From: Leptolyngbya sp. SIO1E4 | Lineage (GTDB): Bacteria > Cyanobacteriota > Cyanobacteriia > Phormidesmidales > Phormidesmidaceae | Reading direction: 5' to 3' | Assembly: GCA_010672825.2 (NCBI GenBank) | Contig: JAAHFU020000001.1 | Location: forward strand, 744,001 to 808,000 | DNA: 64,000 nt | Shown here: positions 26,945 to 36,019 of the stretch, piece after piece | Layout of the letters: each line of letters begins with the position of its first letter | Position numbering within the stretch: position 1 is the stretch's first letter | Notes under the pieces: model-generated | Seen by the model: the letters and a program-made list of their open reading frames with translations, nothing else | What the model was told of the DNA's origin: nothing | Databases searched by the model: none | Program-made: the position numbers and the translations under genes

Positions 26945-27379
26945 CTATCCCTCCACCTCCCCATCCTCCGACGTCCAAGGTTCCACAACGACTGCTACCG
27001 TAATCTCCGCATTCAAGCTGCCAGAAACGGCACAGTACTGGGTGTGAGAAAGCTCAACGGATCGATTCAGGGCTGTTTCTGTGACAGCTGGACCGGCACC
27101 ATAATGCGTGACCTGAATGTGGGTGTAGCGTTTGGGATGGGTTTCGGCTTGGGTACCTTCCACCTCCACCCGGTAACGGGCTAGGGGTTGGCGTTTCTTG
27201 CGCATGATGTCTGTGACATCGTAGGCAGTGCAAGATCCCAGGGCCGTCAGCAATAACTCCATAGGGCGCATTCCAACTGCAGGCTGATCCCCATCTACCA
27301 GTACCTTATCTCCAGCTTCGTTGATGCCTGCAAAGCGGTGGCCACAAAGCTGATGTAGCACGATCTTTTTCTTTGACAT
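26945..27379 (-). CDS. OsmC/Ohr-family protein
   Basis: A 144-residue thiol peroxidase-fold protein. The two redox cysteines are present, in ALGSCTAYDV and HTQYCAVSGSL, with the conserved GGxxPMELLL-like start (GMRPMELLLTALG). The sequence resembles the YhfA branch of OsmC more than Ohr. Such proteins reduce organic hydroperoxides, though YhfA-type members are uncharacterised. Its ATG and the FAD oxidase gene diverge. Confidence 0.88.
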   Translation of the reverse strand: MSKKKIVLHQLCGHRFAGINEAGDKVLVDGDQPAVGMRPMELLLTALGSCTAYDVTDIMRKKRQPLARYRVEVEGTQAETHPKRYTHIQVTHYGAGPAVTETALNRSVELSHTQYCAVSGSLNAEITVAVVVEPWTSEDGEVEG

Positions 27380-27455
27380 GATTTTTCATATTCATTATGG
27401 CGTGCTGTTGATTTTTTCCCTTCAGAGACATCCTATCGGTTGCGATAATCAACGC

Positions 27456-28913
27456 ATGGTTTACTCACGCAGAAAACTTGTACGATCGCTGGCTGGCCTG
27501 GCTGCGATAAGTATGGCGTCTTTACGCCCTCAGCCTGCACTGGCCGCCAATACCGGTCATGTGATTGTTGTGGGAGCCGGGCTGGCTGGGCTGGTCGCGG
27601 CCTATGAGCTTCAAAAAGCTGGTTGGCAAGTCACCGTGATTGAGGCCCGCGATCGCGTTGGAGGGCGAGTAACAACGGTGCGATCGCCCTTCACGGGGGG
27701 CCAACACGCTGAAGGCGGAGGCGAATATATTGATAGCTTGCGAGTCCATCGTCAGATGCATCGGTACGTGCGGGCGTTTGGTTTGCAGCTAGAGCCCGTG
27801 AACCGCATTCCCAATCAAGGCATTTACTATCTTCAGGGGCAGCGTTTTCCGCTCAGCAATCAGGGCATTGAAGACACCCTGGGGGGCCAAGTTTGGCAGG
27901 ATGACGATCGCTTCTGGGACGAGCTACAAGTGTTGGCTCAAACCCTCACAGACCTAGACCATCCTGAGCGGGCCCCCAAAGCTGCCGAGCTAGATCGCAT
28001 CGTGCTCTCTCGCTGGATTGAGCAACTGGAACAAGTACCCCTGGCTCGCACCTTAACCGAGCAATATCTACGGGGAGAGTACGACGACCCAGAATGGCTG
28101 TCTCTCTTCTTCTTAGTGCAGCAGGCGGCCCTGTATGATCAGGTCCCCGATCAACGTCTGGAAATGTACCGCATTCGGGGAGGCAATGCGCAATTGCCGC
28201 AGGAGATCGCGCGATCTCTTACAAGACCTGTGGTTTTGAATGCCCCGGTGACTGAGATTAAACAGACGGCCCTAGGCGTTGAAGTGACGCACGAGCAGGG
28301 TCAGGTTTCGGGGGATTTTGTCATTATTGCCACCCCCTTGCCGCCGTTAAGAACCGTGCGGTTTGACCCGGCTCTAAGCCCTGACCTACAGCAGGCGATC
28401 GCCGAACTCAACTATGGCTCCCATGTAAAAGTCATCAGTCAGTTTAGCCACCGCTTCTGGCACAACCAGCAGACAAACACGGTTCCGACCATTACGGATC
28501 TGCCTTTGGGGTTTGTCAGTGAGGCAACGGCTAATCAGCCGGGGCAATCGGGCATTTTAACGGCCTATGTTTCTGGCAAATATGGCCGACAACTCGCGGC
28601 AATGGTGGAGGGCGATCGCATCCAAACAGCCTTGGCGCAGCTTGAAGAAATCTACCCAGGCGCTGAGAATTCTCTGATGGCAGCCAAATCTTACGTATGG
28701 GCTCACGATCCTTGGGTGGGCGGATCCTACTCCGCCTATGGCCCTGGCCAGATGACCACTCTATGGCCTGCCCTCCGTCGTCCCTATGGTCGTCTCTTAT
28801 TTGCAGGCGAACACACCGACACCTACATCGGTTACATGGAAGGAGCTGTGCGCAGTGGGCAGCGAGCCGCTGCAATCTTGCAAAAAAGCAGACCTCTGGC
28901 ATCCATTGATTAG
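27456..28913 (+). CDS. FAD-dependent amine oxidase with Tat-like signal
   Basis: A 485-residue flavin amine/amino-acid oxidase. The N-terminus SRRKLVRSLAGLAAISMASLRPQPALA looks like a Tat signal, implying export of the folded flavoprotein. The FAD-binding motif VVGAGLAGLVAAYELQKAG is followed by EARDRVGGRVTT; the C-terminal FAD block is FAGEHTDTYIGYMEGAVRSGQRAA. The pattern fits L-amino-acid oxidase/monoamine-oxidase-like enzymes of cyanobacteria that yield ammonia, oxoacid and hydrogen peroxide; the amine is not predictable. I start at the ATG 27456 because the twin arginines follow at residues 5-6. Confidence 0.88.
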   Translation: MVYSRRKLVRSLAGLAAISMASLRPQPALAANTGHVIVVGAGLAGLVAAYELQKAGWQVTVIEARDRVGGRVTTVRSPFTGGQHAEGGGEYIDSLRVHRQMHRYVRAFGLQLEPVNRIPNQGIYYLQGQRFPLSNQGIEDTLGGQVWQDDDRFWDELQVLAQTLTDLDHPERAPKAAELDRIVLSRWIEQLEQVPLARTLTEQYLRGEYDDPEWLSLFFLVQQAALYDQVPDQRLEMYRIRGGNAQLPQEIARSLTRPVVLNAPVTEIKQTALGVEVTHEQGQVSGDFVIIATPLPPLRTVRFDPALSPDLQQAIAELNYGSHVKVISQFSHRFWHNQQTNTVPTITDLPLGFVSEATANQPGQSGILTAYVSGKYGRQLAAMVEGDRIQTALAQLEEIYPGAENSLMAAKSYVWAHDPWVGGSYSAYGPGQMTTLWPALRRPYGRLLFAGEHTDTYIGYMEGAVRSGQRAAAILQKSRPLASID

Positions 28914-29120
28914 GAAGTGTGCTGCGGCGTTTTTTGTTGTGAGCAGTACCGCTTGGGCAGGGTATGGGGGTAGAGGTGATTCTTTAGCAAAAGAAAATTA
29001 TATTGACACCGCTTAGAGAGATAGATAACGGCTTCGGTCAGGGCGGTAAAACGGGGGCAGTGAGGTTGATGGAACGGTTGGTTCCAGCTGACGATTAGTT
29101 GAATCATGGGAAGTTTGGCA

Positions 29121-29213
29121 GCGGTATGCAGGCTAATCAAGCACACCCTAGACCCCAAACCCTAGCCCCTATCTTGACCCAGATGTACTGGACTCAACTG
29201 AACAAGGCGATAG
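29121..29213 (+). repeat. dispersed 93-bp repeat, copy C
   Basis: Same ends and core as copy A, with several changes (CCCTAGCCCCTATCTTG; ending GGCGATAG). It lies downstream of the amine oxidase and just past the stop of the convergent nei gene. Confidence 0.9.
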
Positions 29214-29229
29214 GGTTTTGGGGTGTGCT

Positions 29230-30060
29230 TTATCCGAGTTGGGCTGGTTGACACGTTGGGCAATAGTAGTAGCGGCGTCCGCCAGTGTGCGCTTTGATAA
29301 TCGCAGTGTTGCAGACATAGCAACCTTGCCCATCGCGCCCAAATACCCAGTGACGATATTGCCGCCGAGGAAAGCCTCGTACCTTCAGATCAGCCGCGAT
29401 CGCCAGATCATTGGTAATTCCGTTGTGACGGTAAGACTGTTGTGGCACAGCCAAAGCTGCATCGGCAAACCGGGCTAGATGGTCGCGATCGTGATCCATA
29501 GGGCGGTGGGTGGGGTGAATGCGGCTGACAAACAAAATCTCACTCCGCAAATAATTTCCGACTCCGCAGAGAAAGCCTTGGTCTAACAAAAGAGAGGTGA
29601 AGCGGCGACGATAGAAAGCTTTGCCCTGCACCCAGTCTAAAATCTGCTCTGGTGTGAGAGTGACATTCAACACATCGGGGCCTAGCCGCTGGATAAAAGG
29701 ATGCTCAGCAACAGTATCGGTATGGAGCACTTCAATATCGGAAGCACTATAGAGCAGGGCCGATTTGCGCGGGGTGTGAATCGCAAACCGGAGTTGGCGG
29801 TTAGTTTGTGGATAATTGTGGGCTTTGCGCACCACCCATTTGCCATAGAGCTGGTTATGGCTATACACGCATAAGCCATTTTCAAAATGAGTAACTAAGG
29901 CTTTGCCATAGGTGGCAATTTGGGTCACTACTTGGCCCACGAGTTTAGTTTCGTAGGGCTTTAGATGCTCAAAGGCGAAGAAGATCTCAGTTGTAGGTTG
30001 ATGGGCGATCGCTCGCTCTATTTTGTCTGCGGCCTTCCGAATCTCTGGGCCTTCTGGCAT
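29230..30060 (-). CDS. nei: endonuclease VIII (Fpg/Nei-family DNA glycosylase)
   Basis: A 276-residue base-excision repair enzyme. The catalytic N-terminal Pro2-Glu3 of MPEGPEIRKAAD, the helix-two-turns-helix segment FLCGVGNYLRSEILF, and the C-terminal zinc finger CYVC...CPTC are all present. The MPEGPEIR start and overall pattern match endonuclease VIII (oxidised pyrimidine glycosylase with beta,delta-lyase activity) rather than Fpg. The stop is 16 bases from dispersed-repeat copy C. Confidence 0.92.
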   Translation of the reverse strand: MPEGPEIRKAADKIERAIAHQPTTEIFFAFEHLKPYETKLVGQVVTQIATYGKALVTHFENGLCVYSHNQLYGKWVVRKAHNYPQTNRQLRFAIHTPRKSALLYSASDIEVLHTDTVAEHPFIQRLGPDVLNVTLTPEQILDWVQGKAFYRRRFTSLLLDQGFLCGVGNYLRSEILFVSRIHPTHRPMDHDRDHLARFADAALAVPQQSYRHNGITNDLAIAADLKVRGFPRRQYRHWVFGRDGQGCYVCNTAIIKAHTGGRRYYYCPTCQPAQLG

Positions 30061-30226
30061 TCTCAGTTTTCCAACCTTAGAATCTGCACAAGCCGTTGGA
30101 GGATTGCTAACGGTGTCAGCTTATATTCTATGGGAAGGTGAAAATTCGGGAGAGAACCCGGCTTACTGGCCTTTACACGTGCTGATGATCCCCCTACTGT
30201 TCAAACATCCTTCACGTTAGGTTTGC

Positions 30227-30799
30227 ATGAATACTCCAGCCCACGTTGTCCTCAACATGCTGTGTTTAGGGCGTCAAGATACCCCTGGTGTTATAGCCGC
30301 CGTCATCTTTGGTGCCATATTACCCGATGCCCCAATTTTTGCATTCTATTTCATCGAACGCCTCATCAAGGGCACCCCAGAGGGGACTATTTGGCGAGAA
30401 GCCTACTACCTACAAGGTTGGCAGAACTTTATTGATGTTTTCAACTCAATTCCGCTCATTATTGTGGGCCTGATTGCAACGGCGTGGTTTGGTTCAAAGA
30501 TAGGGCTGGCAATGTTTTCAAGCATGTTTCTACATGTGTTGGGTGATTTGCCACTGCATCATCACGATGCCCATCGACATTTTTTCCCGTTGTCTAACTG
30601 GCGCTTCCAAAGCCCAATTTCTTATTGGGATCCAGCTTTCCATGGCGATGTGATCACACGCTTAGAAATTCTCATGGTGATCATAAGCTGTGGGGTGCTG
30701 TTTCTCACCTACCAATCGGTGCCTGCCAAAGTCAGTGTCGGGCTTGTAGGCCTTTCATACGTTTTATTTTTTATCTACGTTTTTACGGTGTGGACTTAG
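30227..30799 (+). CDS. membrane protein, DUF457/YdjM-like metal-hydrolase fold
   Basis: A 190-residue integral membrane protein with about five hydrophobic helices. Conserved-looking polar clusters are N-terminal NTPAHVVLN, GAILPDAPIF, and a histidine-rich loop HVLGDLPLHHHDAHRHFFPL. Such His and Asp positions are seen in the YdjM/DUF457 family of membrane-embedded putative metal-dependent hydrolases. Function unknown. The ATG at 30227 gives a sensible N-terminus. It is monocistronic. Confidence 0.65.
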   Translation: MNTPAHVVLNMLCLGRQDTPGVIAAVIFGAILPDAPIFAFYFIERLIKGTPEGTIWREAYYLQGWQNFIDVFNSIPLIIVGLIATAWFGSKIGLAMFSSMFLHVLGDLPLHHHDAHRHFFPLSNWRFQSPISYWDPAFHGDVITRLEILMVIISCGVLFLTYQSVPAKVSVGLVGLSYVLFFIYVFTVWT

Positions 30800-31614
30800 G
30801 GCATAATCTTTGCTGTTCCAGTTCCGTAGCTTCTCGGTTGCGATTCTTACGTACACTCATCAAACTACAGTTGGACGCATTGGATGACAGGCAATCATGC
30901 AGCGCTATGTGCATGTTCTCTACGTTTCAGGGTTACCTAATACACGCTGGTCATGCTGAGGGATATCCTAATTGCAGTCGCTCCTCAATCTCCAAATCTC
31001 GGGAGACTGCGAACTGATTTACCGCCAAAGCTAGAGGGTATCAAGGGCAAACCCTGCAATTCTGAGGTTGCTCAAACGATGTGTGTATGGAAGTAGACCT
31101 TACCAGAGGAGGTTCTGTTTCAAAGTCAGGCAGCCTAGGTGCTACACCCCCACCTTTAATTAAAAATGTGAGATGGAAGGCGTGGTAACTGGGATGCAGC
31201 CTTCAGTGGAGTAAAAATTGAATATTTAAAACTTGGCCAGAATATAGCAGTTGTCTCTACTCTGCATTACCCTGGCTAAGATTAGCGGGTACGATATATC
31301 CGAGGAGTCTACTTAACCTATGAGCCTGATTAAAGGTATCGATAGGCTAAGTGAATGGGTATATGGGTTAAGTTAGGGCATCATAGTCCTGAATATTGTG
31401 CTTGAACTTACCACGCTTGTGCTCAGAGTGTAGGAAGCTAGCGCTACCTGGGCATTAATGATATGGGCGCATCTCTCTTGTTCAGGATCACTCGTTTATA
31501 CCTGGAAGGTAAGGCTTTCCTGTCTGTGGAATGTTGCCCTAATAGAGTTTGCAAGGCTAAGAGCGCCATGGACACATACTGCTTCTGCCTTTATGGGTAT
31601 GGAGGTGAAAAGTT
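30800..31614. other. 815-bp intergenic region with element remnant
   Basis: No gene supported. It holds a fragment of the second repeat family (31021-31112) and a long AT-richer stretch leading to the 31615 gene. Frames reading through it have no recognisable protein content. Confidence 0.5.
31021..31112 (+). repeat. fragment of the inverted-arm repeat family
   Basis: CCGCCAAAGCTAGAGG at 31022 matches CCGGCAAAGCTAGAGG at 21884, and GATGTGTGTA...AGGAGG at 31078-31112 matches the right arm at 22196. Both marks occur in the same order as in the 21.8-22.2 kb element but closer together. Confidence 0.5.
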
Positions 31615-32355
31615 ATGGTTGATATAGCTAGCGTCCAGACCGAAATAGATTTTACAACTGTTGAGCCTGGGAAACTGCGCATCATTACCAGTGATATTGA
31701 GGCGCGCCCCATGAGCTTTGTCGACAGTGGTCAGCGTTTGGGGTTTGAGCCGACTTTGGCACGGGTTGTTTGCGATCGCTTGCAGATAGAACCCGTCTGG
31801 TTTAACACTCCGCTGAAAGACTTTTATACAGAACTCAGTACTGGCAATTACGACCTGGTTTGGTTTAATCAGGCAATTACCCAAGAGCGCCGTGCTTGGG
31901 CGGATTTTACCCGCTCCTACGGTCGATTTGATACCGCCGTTTTAGTTCGTGAAGATTCTGAGGTAGAGCATAAGGCCAATCTGGCGGGTAAGCGAATTGG
32001 GGTTATTGCAGAAAGCGTCAGCCAGCAACTGCTTGAATTTTTGCCCCCTGATATCGAGGTTATTTATTTTAAGAGTAGCCATCAGGTGGTTACTGAAATG
32101 ATGGAGGCGCTGCAGCGACAGCAGATTGACGCCATCGTGGAAGATTCCCTACTCTTGATGGCGATTGAGGCGCAAGATTTTAGAGTGCGCGTAGCTTTTG
32201 AGATTGCGACTCAGCGACCATTTGGCATCGGGATTCTGCCTGGTAATCGGGAACTACTAGATGCGCTCAATACCGTACTCAATACGCTCATCACAGACGG
32301 CACGCTTAATAAGCTGTGGGATCAGTGGATTCCCTACAAGTCTTGCCCGTTCTAG
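31615..32355 (+). CDS. solute-binding-like protein (SBP family 3) without signal peptide
   Basis: A 246-residue periplasmic-binding-protein type II fold: LRIITSDIEARPMSFVDSGQRLGFEPTLARVV, GNYDLVWFNQAITQERRAWADFTRSYG, LAGKRIGVIAESV, and a C-terminal NTVLNTLITDGTLNKLWDQW. These are the marks of amino-acid-binding proteins. No signal peptide or lipobox lies at the N-terminus, and no ABC permease or ATPase gene is nearby, so it may act as a cytoplasmic sensor or ligand-binding protein. The GNAT gene starts 15 bases after its stop and is probably in the same operon. Confidence 0.8.
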   Translation: MVDIASVQTEIDFTTVEPGKLRIITSDIEARPMSFVDSGQRLGFEPTLARVVCDRLQIEPVWFNTPLKDFYTELSTGNYDLVWFNQAITQERRAWADFTRSYGRFDTAVLVREDSEVEHKANLAGKRIGVIAESVSQQLLEFLPPDIEVIYFKSSHQVVTEMMEALQRQQIDAIVEDSLLLMAIEAQDFRVRVAFEIATQRPFGIGILPGNRELLDALNTVLNTLITDGTLNKLWDQWIPYKSCPF

Positions 32356-32369
32356 GATCTGCAGAGGGT

Positions 32370-32879
32370 ATGGCTGTTCCTCTTATCTGGCTAACGCCCA
32401 CAACCGCATCTGATCTGGATTTTGTTCTGGCTGCCGAGCAGGCTGCTGAGAATGCCCGATTTGTGGGTCAGTGGTCGCGGGATCGTCATTTGCAGGCCTG
32501 TCAACAGCCTGATGAACGCCACTGGCTAGTGATCAATGCAGCGACACAGGTGCCTGCGGGGTATGTGATTCTGCTTGGGGTTCAAGACCCTAACCAGTCT
32601 CTGCTGATCAAACGCATTGTCATTACGCAGAAGGGTCAGGGCTTTGGCAGAGCTGCCTTAGAGCAGGTATTGAGTCAAGCCTTTCTGGAATTGGATGCCC
32701 ACCGGGTCTGGCTGGATGTGATGGAAGACAACCCCTATGCGCGATCGCTGTATGACCGGTTAGGGTTCGTGGAAGAGGGAAAAATGCGGGAATCTGAAAA
32801 AACATCCCGGGGATTTGTCTCTCTGTGGATAATGTCAATGCTGCGGTCAGAATTTATGGCGCGCAAAACCGTGCCTTAA
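32370..32879 (+). CDS. GNAT-family N-acetyltransferase
   Basis: A 169-residue acetyltransferase of the RimJ/RimL-like group. The acetyl-CoA loop is seen as RIVITQKGQGFGRAALEQVL (Q/R-x-x-G-x-G/A), and the late NPYARSLYDRLGFVEEGKMR is the usual end of the fold. The ATG at 32370 after GCAGAGGGT is favoured over an earlier start within the preceding gene. Substrate unknown. It follows the solute-binding-like gene by 15 bases. Confidence 0.83.
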   Translation: MAVPLIWLTPTTASDLDFVLAAEQAAENARFVGQWSRDRHLQACQQPDERHWLVINAATQVPAGYVILLGVQDPNQSLLIKRIVITQKGQGFGRAALEQVLSQAFLELDAHRVWLDVMEDNPYARSLYDRLGFVEEGKMRESEKTSRGFVSLWIMSMLRSEFMARKTVP

Positions 32880-32998
32880 AGGGCAGCTTGACGAAATGTT
32901 CTACAGAAAATGCTTTACGCCTGATTTACTTTGCTAAAGTGACGTTTGCTGAGAAAGTGAACAGTGGACTTTAAGTAGGGTCGTTAGGTCAAAAGGCA

Positions 32999-33892
32999 AT
33001 GATGGTAAAGACAGCCTGGGTGTTCCCTGGACAAGGGTCGCAATCGGTCGGTATGGGAGCAGATTTAATGGAGCTTCCCCTGGCGCAGGAGCGCCTGGCA
33101 ATCGCTGATGACATTCTGGGTTGGTCAATTGAAAAGATCTGCCACAGCCCAGACGATAAAGTTTCTAACACGCTATATACCCAGCCGTGCCTCTATTTCA
33201 TCGAGAGCCTGCTGGTTGATTTATTAAAGTCGCAAGGGCTAATGCCCAACCTCGTCGCCGGACATAGTTTGGGGGAATACGTGGCCCTGTACGCGGCTGG
33301 CGCATTTGACTTCAGTGCGGGCCTGCGCCTGGTAAACTTGCGCGGAGACTTAATGTCTCAAGCCTCTGAAGGCGTTATGGCCGCATTGATTGGGTTTAAT
33401 CGAGAAGATCTGGAAGCCAAGATCGCCGAGACAGAAGGCGTTGTCTTAGCAAACGACAATAGCGCTAAACAGGTCGTGATTTCTGGCACCCCAGAAGCCG
33501 TAGAAGTGGTGCTTGAGAGGGTCAAGGCTAAACGAGCTGTCAAGCTCAATGTGAGCGGTGCTTTTCATTCTCCTTTAATGGCTCCAGCTGCCAGGGAATT
33601 TCAGGGAGTGTTGAATGCCATTGAGTTTCAGACAACTCAAGTACCCGTCTTATCGAATGTTGATCCGACCCCCACGACTGATGCAGAAACGCTGAAGCAA
33701 CGCTTAGCGCAACAGATGACGGGGTCAGTTCGCTGGCGAGAAATTTCTTTGGCATTGCCGGAACACGGCATTGAGCAGGTGGTTGAAGTAGGGCCGGGTA
33801 ATGTGCTGTCGGGTTTGATGAAGCGCACTGCGAAAACGTTACAGCTTGTCAATGTCGGAACCTTGGCACAGTTGAGCGCATTGCAAGCGTGA
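32999..33892 (+). CDS. fabD: malonyl CoA-acyl carrier protein transacylase
   Basis: A 297-residue enzyme that moves malonyl groups from CoA to acyl carrier protein in fatty-acid synthesis. The FPGQGSQ N-terminal block, catalytic Ser90 in GHSLGEY, Arg in LRGDLMSQA, and His in SGAFHSPLM are all present. Two adjacent ATG codons (32999 and 33002) could start it. The plsC gene follows 12 bases after its stop; fabH, often just upstream in cyanobacteria, is absent here. Confidence 0.95.
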   Translation: MMVKTAWVFPGQGSQSVGMGADLMELPLAQERLAIADDILGWSIEKICHSPDDKVSNTLYTQPCLYFIESLLVDLLKSQGLMPNLVAGHSLGEYVALYAAGAFDFSAGLRLVNLRGDLMSQASEGVMAALIGFNREDLEAKIAETEGVVLANDNSAKQVVISGTPEAVEVVLERVKAKRAVKLNVSGAFHSPLMAPAAREFQGVLNAIEFQTTQVPVLSNVDPTPTTDAETLKQRLAQQMTGSVRWREISLALPEHGIEQVVEVGPGNVLSGLMKRTAKTLQLVNVGTLAQLSALQA

Positions 33893-33904
33893 GGGAACGA
33901 TAAG

Positions 33905-34546
33905 ATGGCCAGCCGAGATCGCGAACCCTTGCCGAGTTTGCTGCTCTACCACTTGTTCAAGTGGTCGGTTGTTAGTCCCATGTTTCATAGCTATTTTCGA
34001 GGGCGAATTGAAGGTCCCGATTGCGTTCCTCAACAGGGGCCTCTGTTGGTCGTGGCAAATCATGCCAGCGATTTCGATCCGCCCATTGTTTCTAGCTGTG
34101 TCCGACGCCCCGTTTCTTACATGGCCAAGGAAGAACTTTTTCGGGTACCTATTTTAGGGTCAGCCATTCGCCTGTATGGGGCATACCCCGTTAAGCGCAG
34201 CAGCGCAGACCGCAGCGCGATTCGTGAGGCTCTCAAGCAACTGGAACAGGGCTGGGCAGTGGGAGTGTTTTTACAAGGGACCCGCACCCCAGATGGTCAG
34301 ATCCCAAACCCTAAATTGGGAGCGGCATTGATTGCAGCCAAAGCCCAGGTGCCCATGTTGCCAGTGAGTCTGTGGGGCACCCATCGTATTATTCCAAAAG
34401 GGGTCAAAGTGCCCCGTCCTGTTCCTGTCACGGTTCGTATTGGCTCCCCCATTGAGCCACCAGCATCGACCGCGAAGGAGGATTTATGGGCTACGACCCA
34501 GCGCTGTACGGATGCCATCCACAAGCTCCATGCCCTTGGGCGCTAA
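33905..34546 (+). CDS. plsC: 1-acyl-glycerol-3-phosphate acyltransferase
   Basis: A 213-residue membrane-associated acyltransferase that makes phosphatidic acid. The catalytic NHASDFD (HX4D) lies at about residues 49-55. The glycerophosphate-binding block reads VFLQGTRTPDG in place of the usual FPEGTRS, an uncommon variant in which Gln replaces Glu. The last conserved block is VPMLPVSLWGTHRI. It is coupled to fabD (12-base gap), linking acyl supply and lipid assembly. Confidence 0.9.
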   Translation: MASRDREPLPSLLLYHLFKWSVVSPMFHSYFRGRIEGPDCVPQQGPLLVVANHASDFDPPIVSSCVRRPVSYMAKEELFRVPILGSAIRLYGAYPVKRSSADRSAIREALKQLEQGWAVGVFLQGTRTPDGQIPNPKLGAALIAAKAQVPMLPVSLWGTHRIIPKGVKVPRPVPVTVRIGSPIEPPASTAKEDLWATTQRCTDAIHKLHALGR

Positions 34547-34624
34547 CCTCGTTGGGGTCTCGCACTCTCCCGAGGCGCAGTATCGACACACGGTAGAATA
34601 GGCGCTCAGCTTATTAACAAGATA

Positions 34625-34933
34625 ATGACACAACGACTTAGGCAAGAGCTTGCAGAAATGGTTGGCCCTGCTGAGTGGCAGAACTTGCTTCCCCATGCTG
34701 CCCGTGACAGCATTGTGGTCGTTCACCAAGGGTTGGATTTGCTAGACGTTGGCTTAGCTGTCGCTACTGACAACGTTAGTTCAGTACAGCGCTGGATTAG
34801 TGAAGCCCTGATTACAAAGCCAACGGCTGAACAACTGCAAGACTGGGAGCGCGATCGCAGCCGTCAGTTTCAAGCCCTGATCGTGCAGCCCTATGTGCTC
34901 ATTCAAGACACTGAGGGTGAAAATGCCCCATAG
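34625..34933 (+). CDS. DUF2288 family protein
   Basis: A 102-residue soluble protein. The pattern LRQELAEMVGPAEWQNLLPHAARDSIVVVHQGLDLLDVGLAVATDN is characteristic of DUF2288, small conserved proteins of cyanobacteria and gammaproteobacteria with no known role. It has its own likely start, 78 bases after plsC, in the same direction. Confidence 0.82.
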   Translation: MTQRLRQELAEMVGPAEWQNLLPHAARDSIVVVHQGLDLLDVGLAVATDNVSSVQRWISEALITKPTAEQLQDWERDRSRQFQALIVQPYVLIQDTEGENAP

Positions 34934-35026
34934 CCGTCTGTGAATCCACCTCAGAATTTCCCCGCAATAGGCCCACTGCCCGATAAGCTTAAAAATAGTT
35001 AATTATGGGCACACCCTCCTTAATTT

Positions 35027-36019
35027 ATGGGTCAGAGCGTTTCTTCTCAACCGAAACCTACCGGACACCAACTCAGCCTATTTCGAACCCCGGTTCCTTG
35101 GCTGACGGCGTTTTGGAAGTTTTCCCGCCCGCACACGATTGTGGGGACTAGCCTGAGCGTCATTGGTGTCTTTGTCATCACGTGGACGGTGGTGCAAGAG
35201 GTGACGACAACGCCGCTGCTGAATCCATTTTCTCTGCTCTTGCCTTTAACGGCCTGTTTGGCAGGCAACGTCTACATCGTTGGGCTGAACCAAATCGAAG
35301 ATGTCGAGATCGATCGCATCAATAAGCCCCACCTGCCGATTGCCTCTGGGGAGTTTTCGCCTAAGGACGCATGGTGGATTGTAGGATTCGCCGGAGGGCT
35401 GAGTGTTGTTTTGTCAGCCCTAGGAGGCTGGTTTTTGCTCACTACCGTGCTGGTGAGCTTGTTAATTGGGACAGCCTACTCAGTGCCTCCCCTGCGCCTG
35501 AAGCGATTTCCCTTCTGGGCTTCAGCCTGTATCTTGACCGTCCGAGGGGCTGTGGTCAACGTCGGATTGTTTCTACACTATAGTGATCAACTCGGGTTGC
35601 CCCTGTCTATTCCAGGCAAAATATGGACTTTGACAGGGTTCATCGTTGTTTTTAGCATCGTTATCGCTATTTTCAAAGATATTCCTGACATTGAGGGCGA
35701 TCGTCGCTTCAACATCACCACCTTTACCGTGCGTCTCGGGCAACAGCGTGTCTATAATCTTGCCCGCCTTATTCTCACGGGGTGCTATATCGGCATGGTT
35801 GCAGCGACCCCCTGGGTTGAAGGGATAAATTGGCTATTTTTGCTTGTCACCCATATCGGGCTCTTGAGCCTGCTCTGGTGGCGCAGCCAGCGGGTAGCGT
35901 TACCCAATCAAGCGAATGACCTAGAAGCTCCTATCTCCTTTCCAGCGTTTTACCAATTCATCTGGCAACTCTTTTTCCTGGAGTATGTGCTGTATCCAGT
36001 CGCCTGCTTACTGGGCTAA
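35027..36019 (+). CDS. hpt: homogentisate phytyltransferase
   Basis: A 330-residue UbiA-type membrane prenyltransferase that joins homogentisate and phytyl diphosphate, the committed step of tocopherol (vitamin E) synthesis. The two diphosphate/magnesium motifs are NQIEDVEIDRINKPHLP (NxxxDxxxD) and KDIPDIEGDRRFNI. KFSRPHTIVGTSLSVIG at the N-terminus is typical of this subfamily. Eight to nine helices are predicted. No other tocopherol genes are adjacent. Confidence 0.9.
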   Translation: MGQSVSSQPKPTGHQLSLFRTPVPWLTAFWKFSRPHTIVGTSLSVIGVFVITWTVVQEVTTTPLLNPFSLLLPLTACLAGNVYIVGLNQIEDVEIDRINKPHLPIASGEFSPKDAWWIVGFAGGLSVVLSALGGWFLLTTVLVSLLIGTAYSVPPLRLKRFPFWASACILTVRGAVVNVGLFLHYSDQLGLPLSIPGKIWTLTGFIVVFSIVIAIFKDIPDIEGDRRFNITTFTVRLGQQRVYNLARLILTGCYIGMVAATPWVEGINWLFLLVTHIGLLSLLWWRSQRVALPNQANDLEAPISFPAFYQFIWQLFFLEYVLYPVACLLG

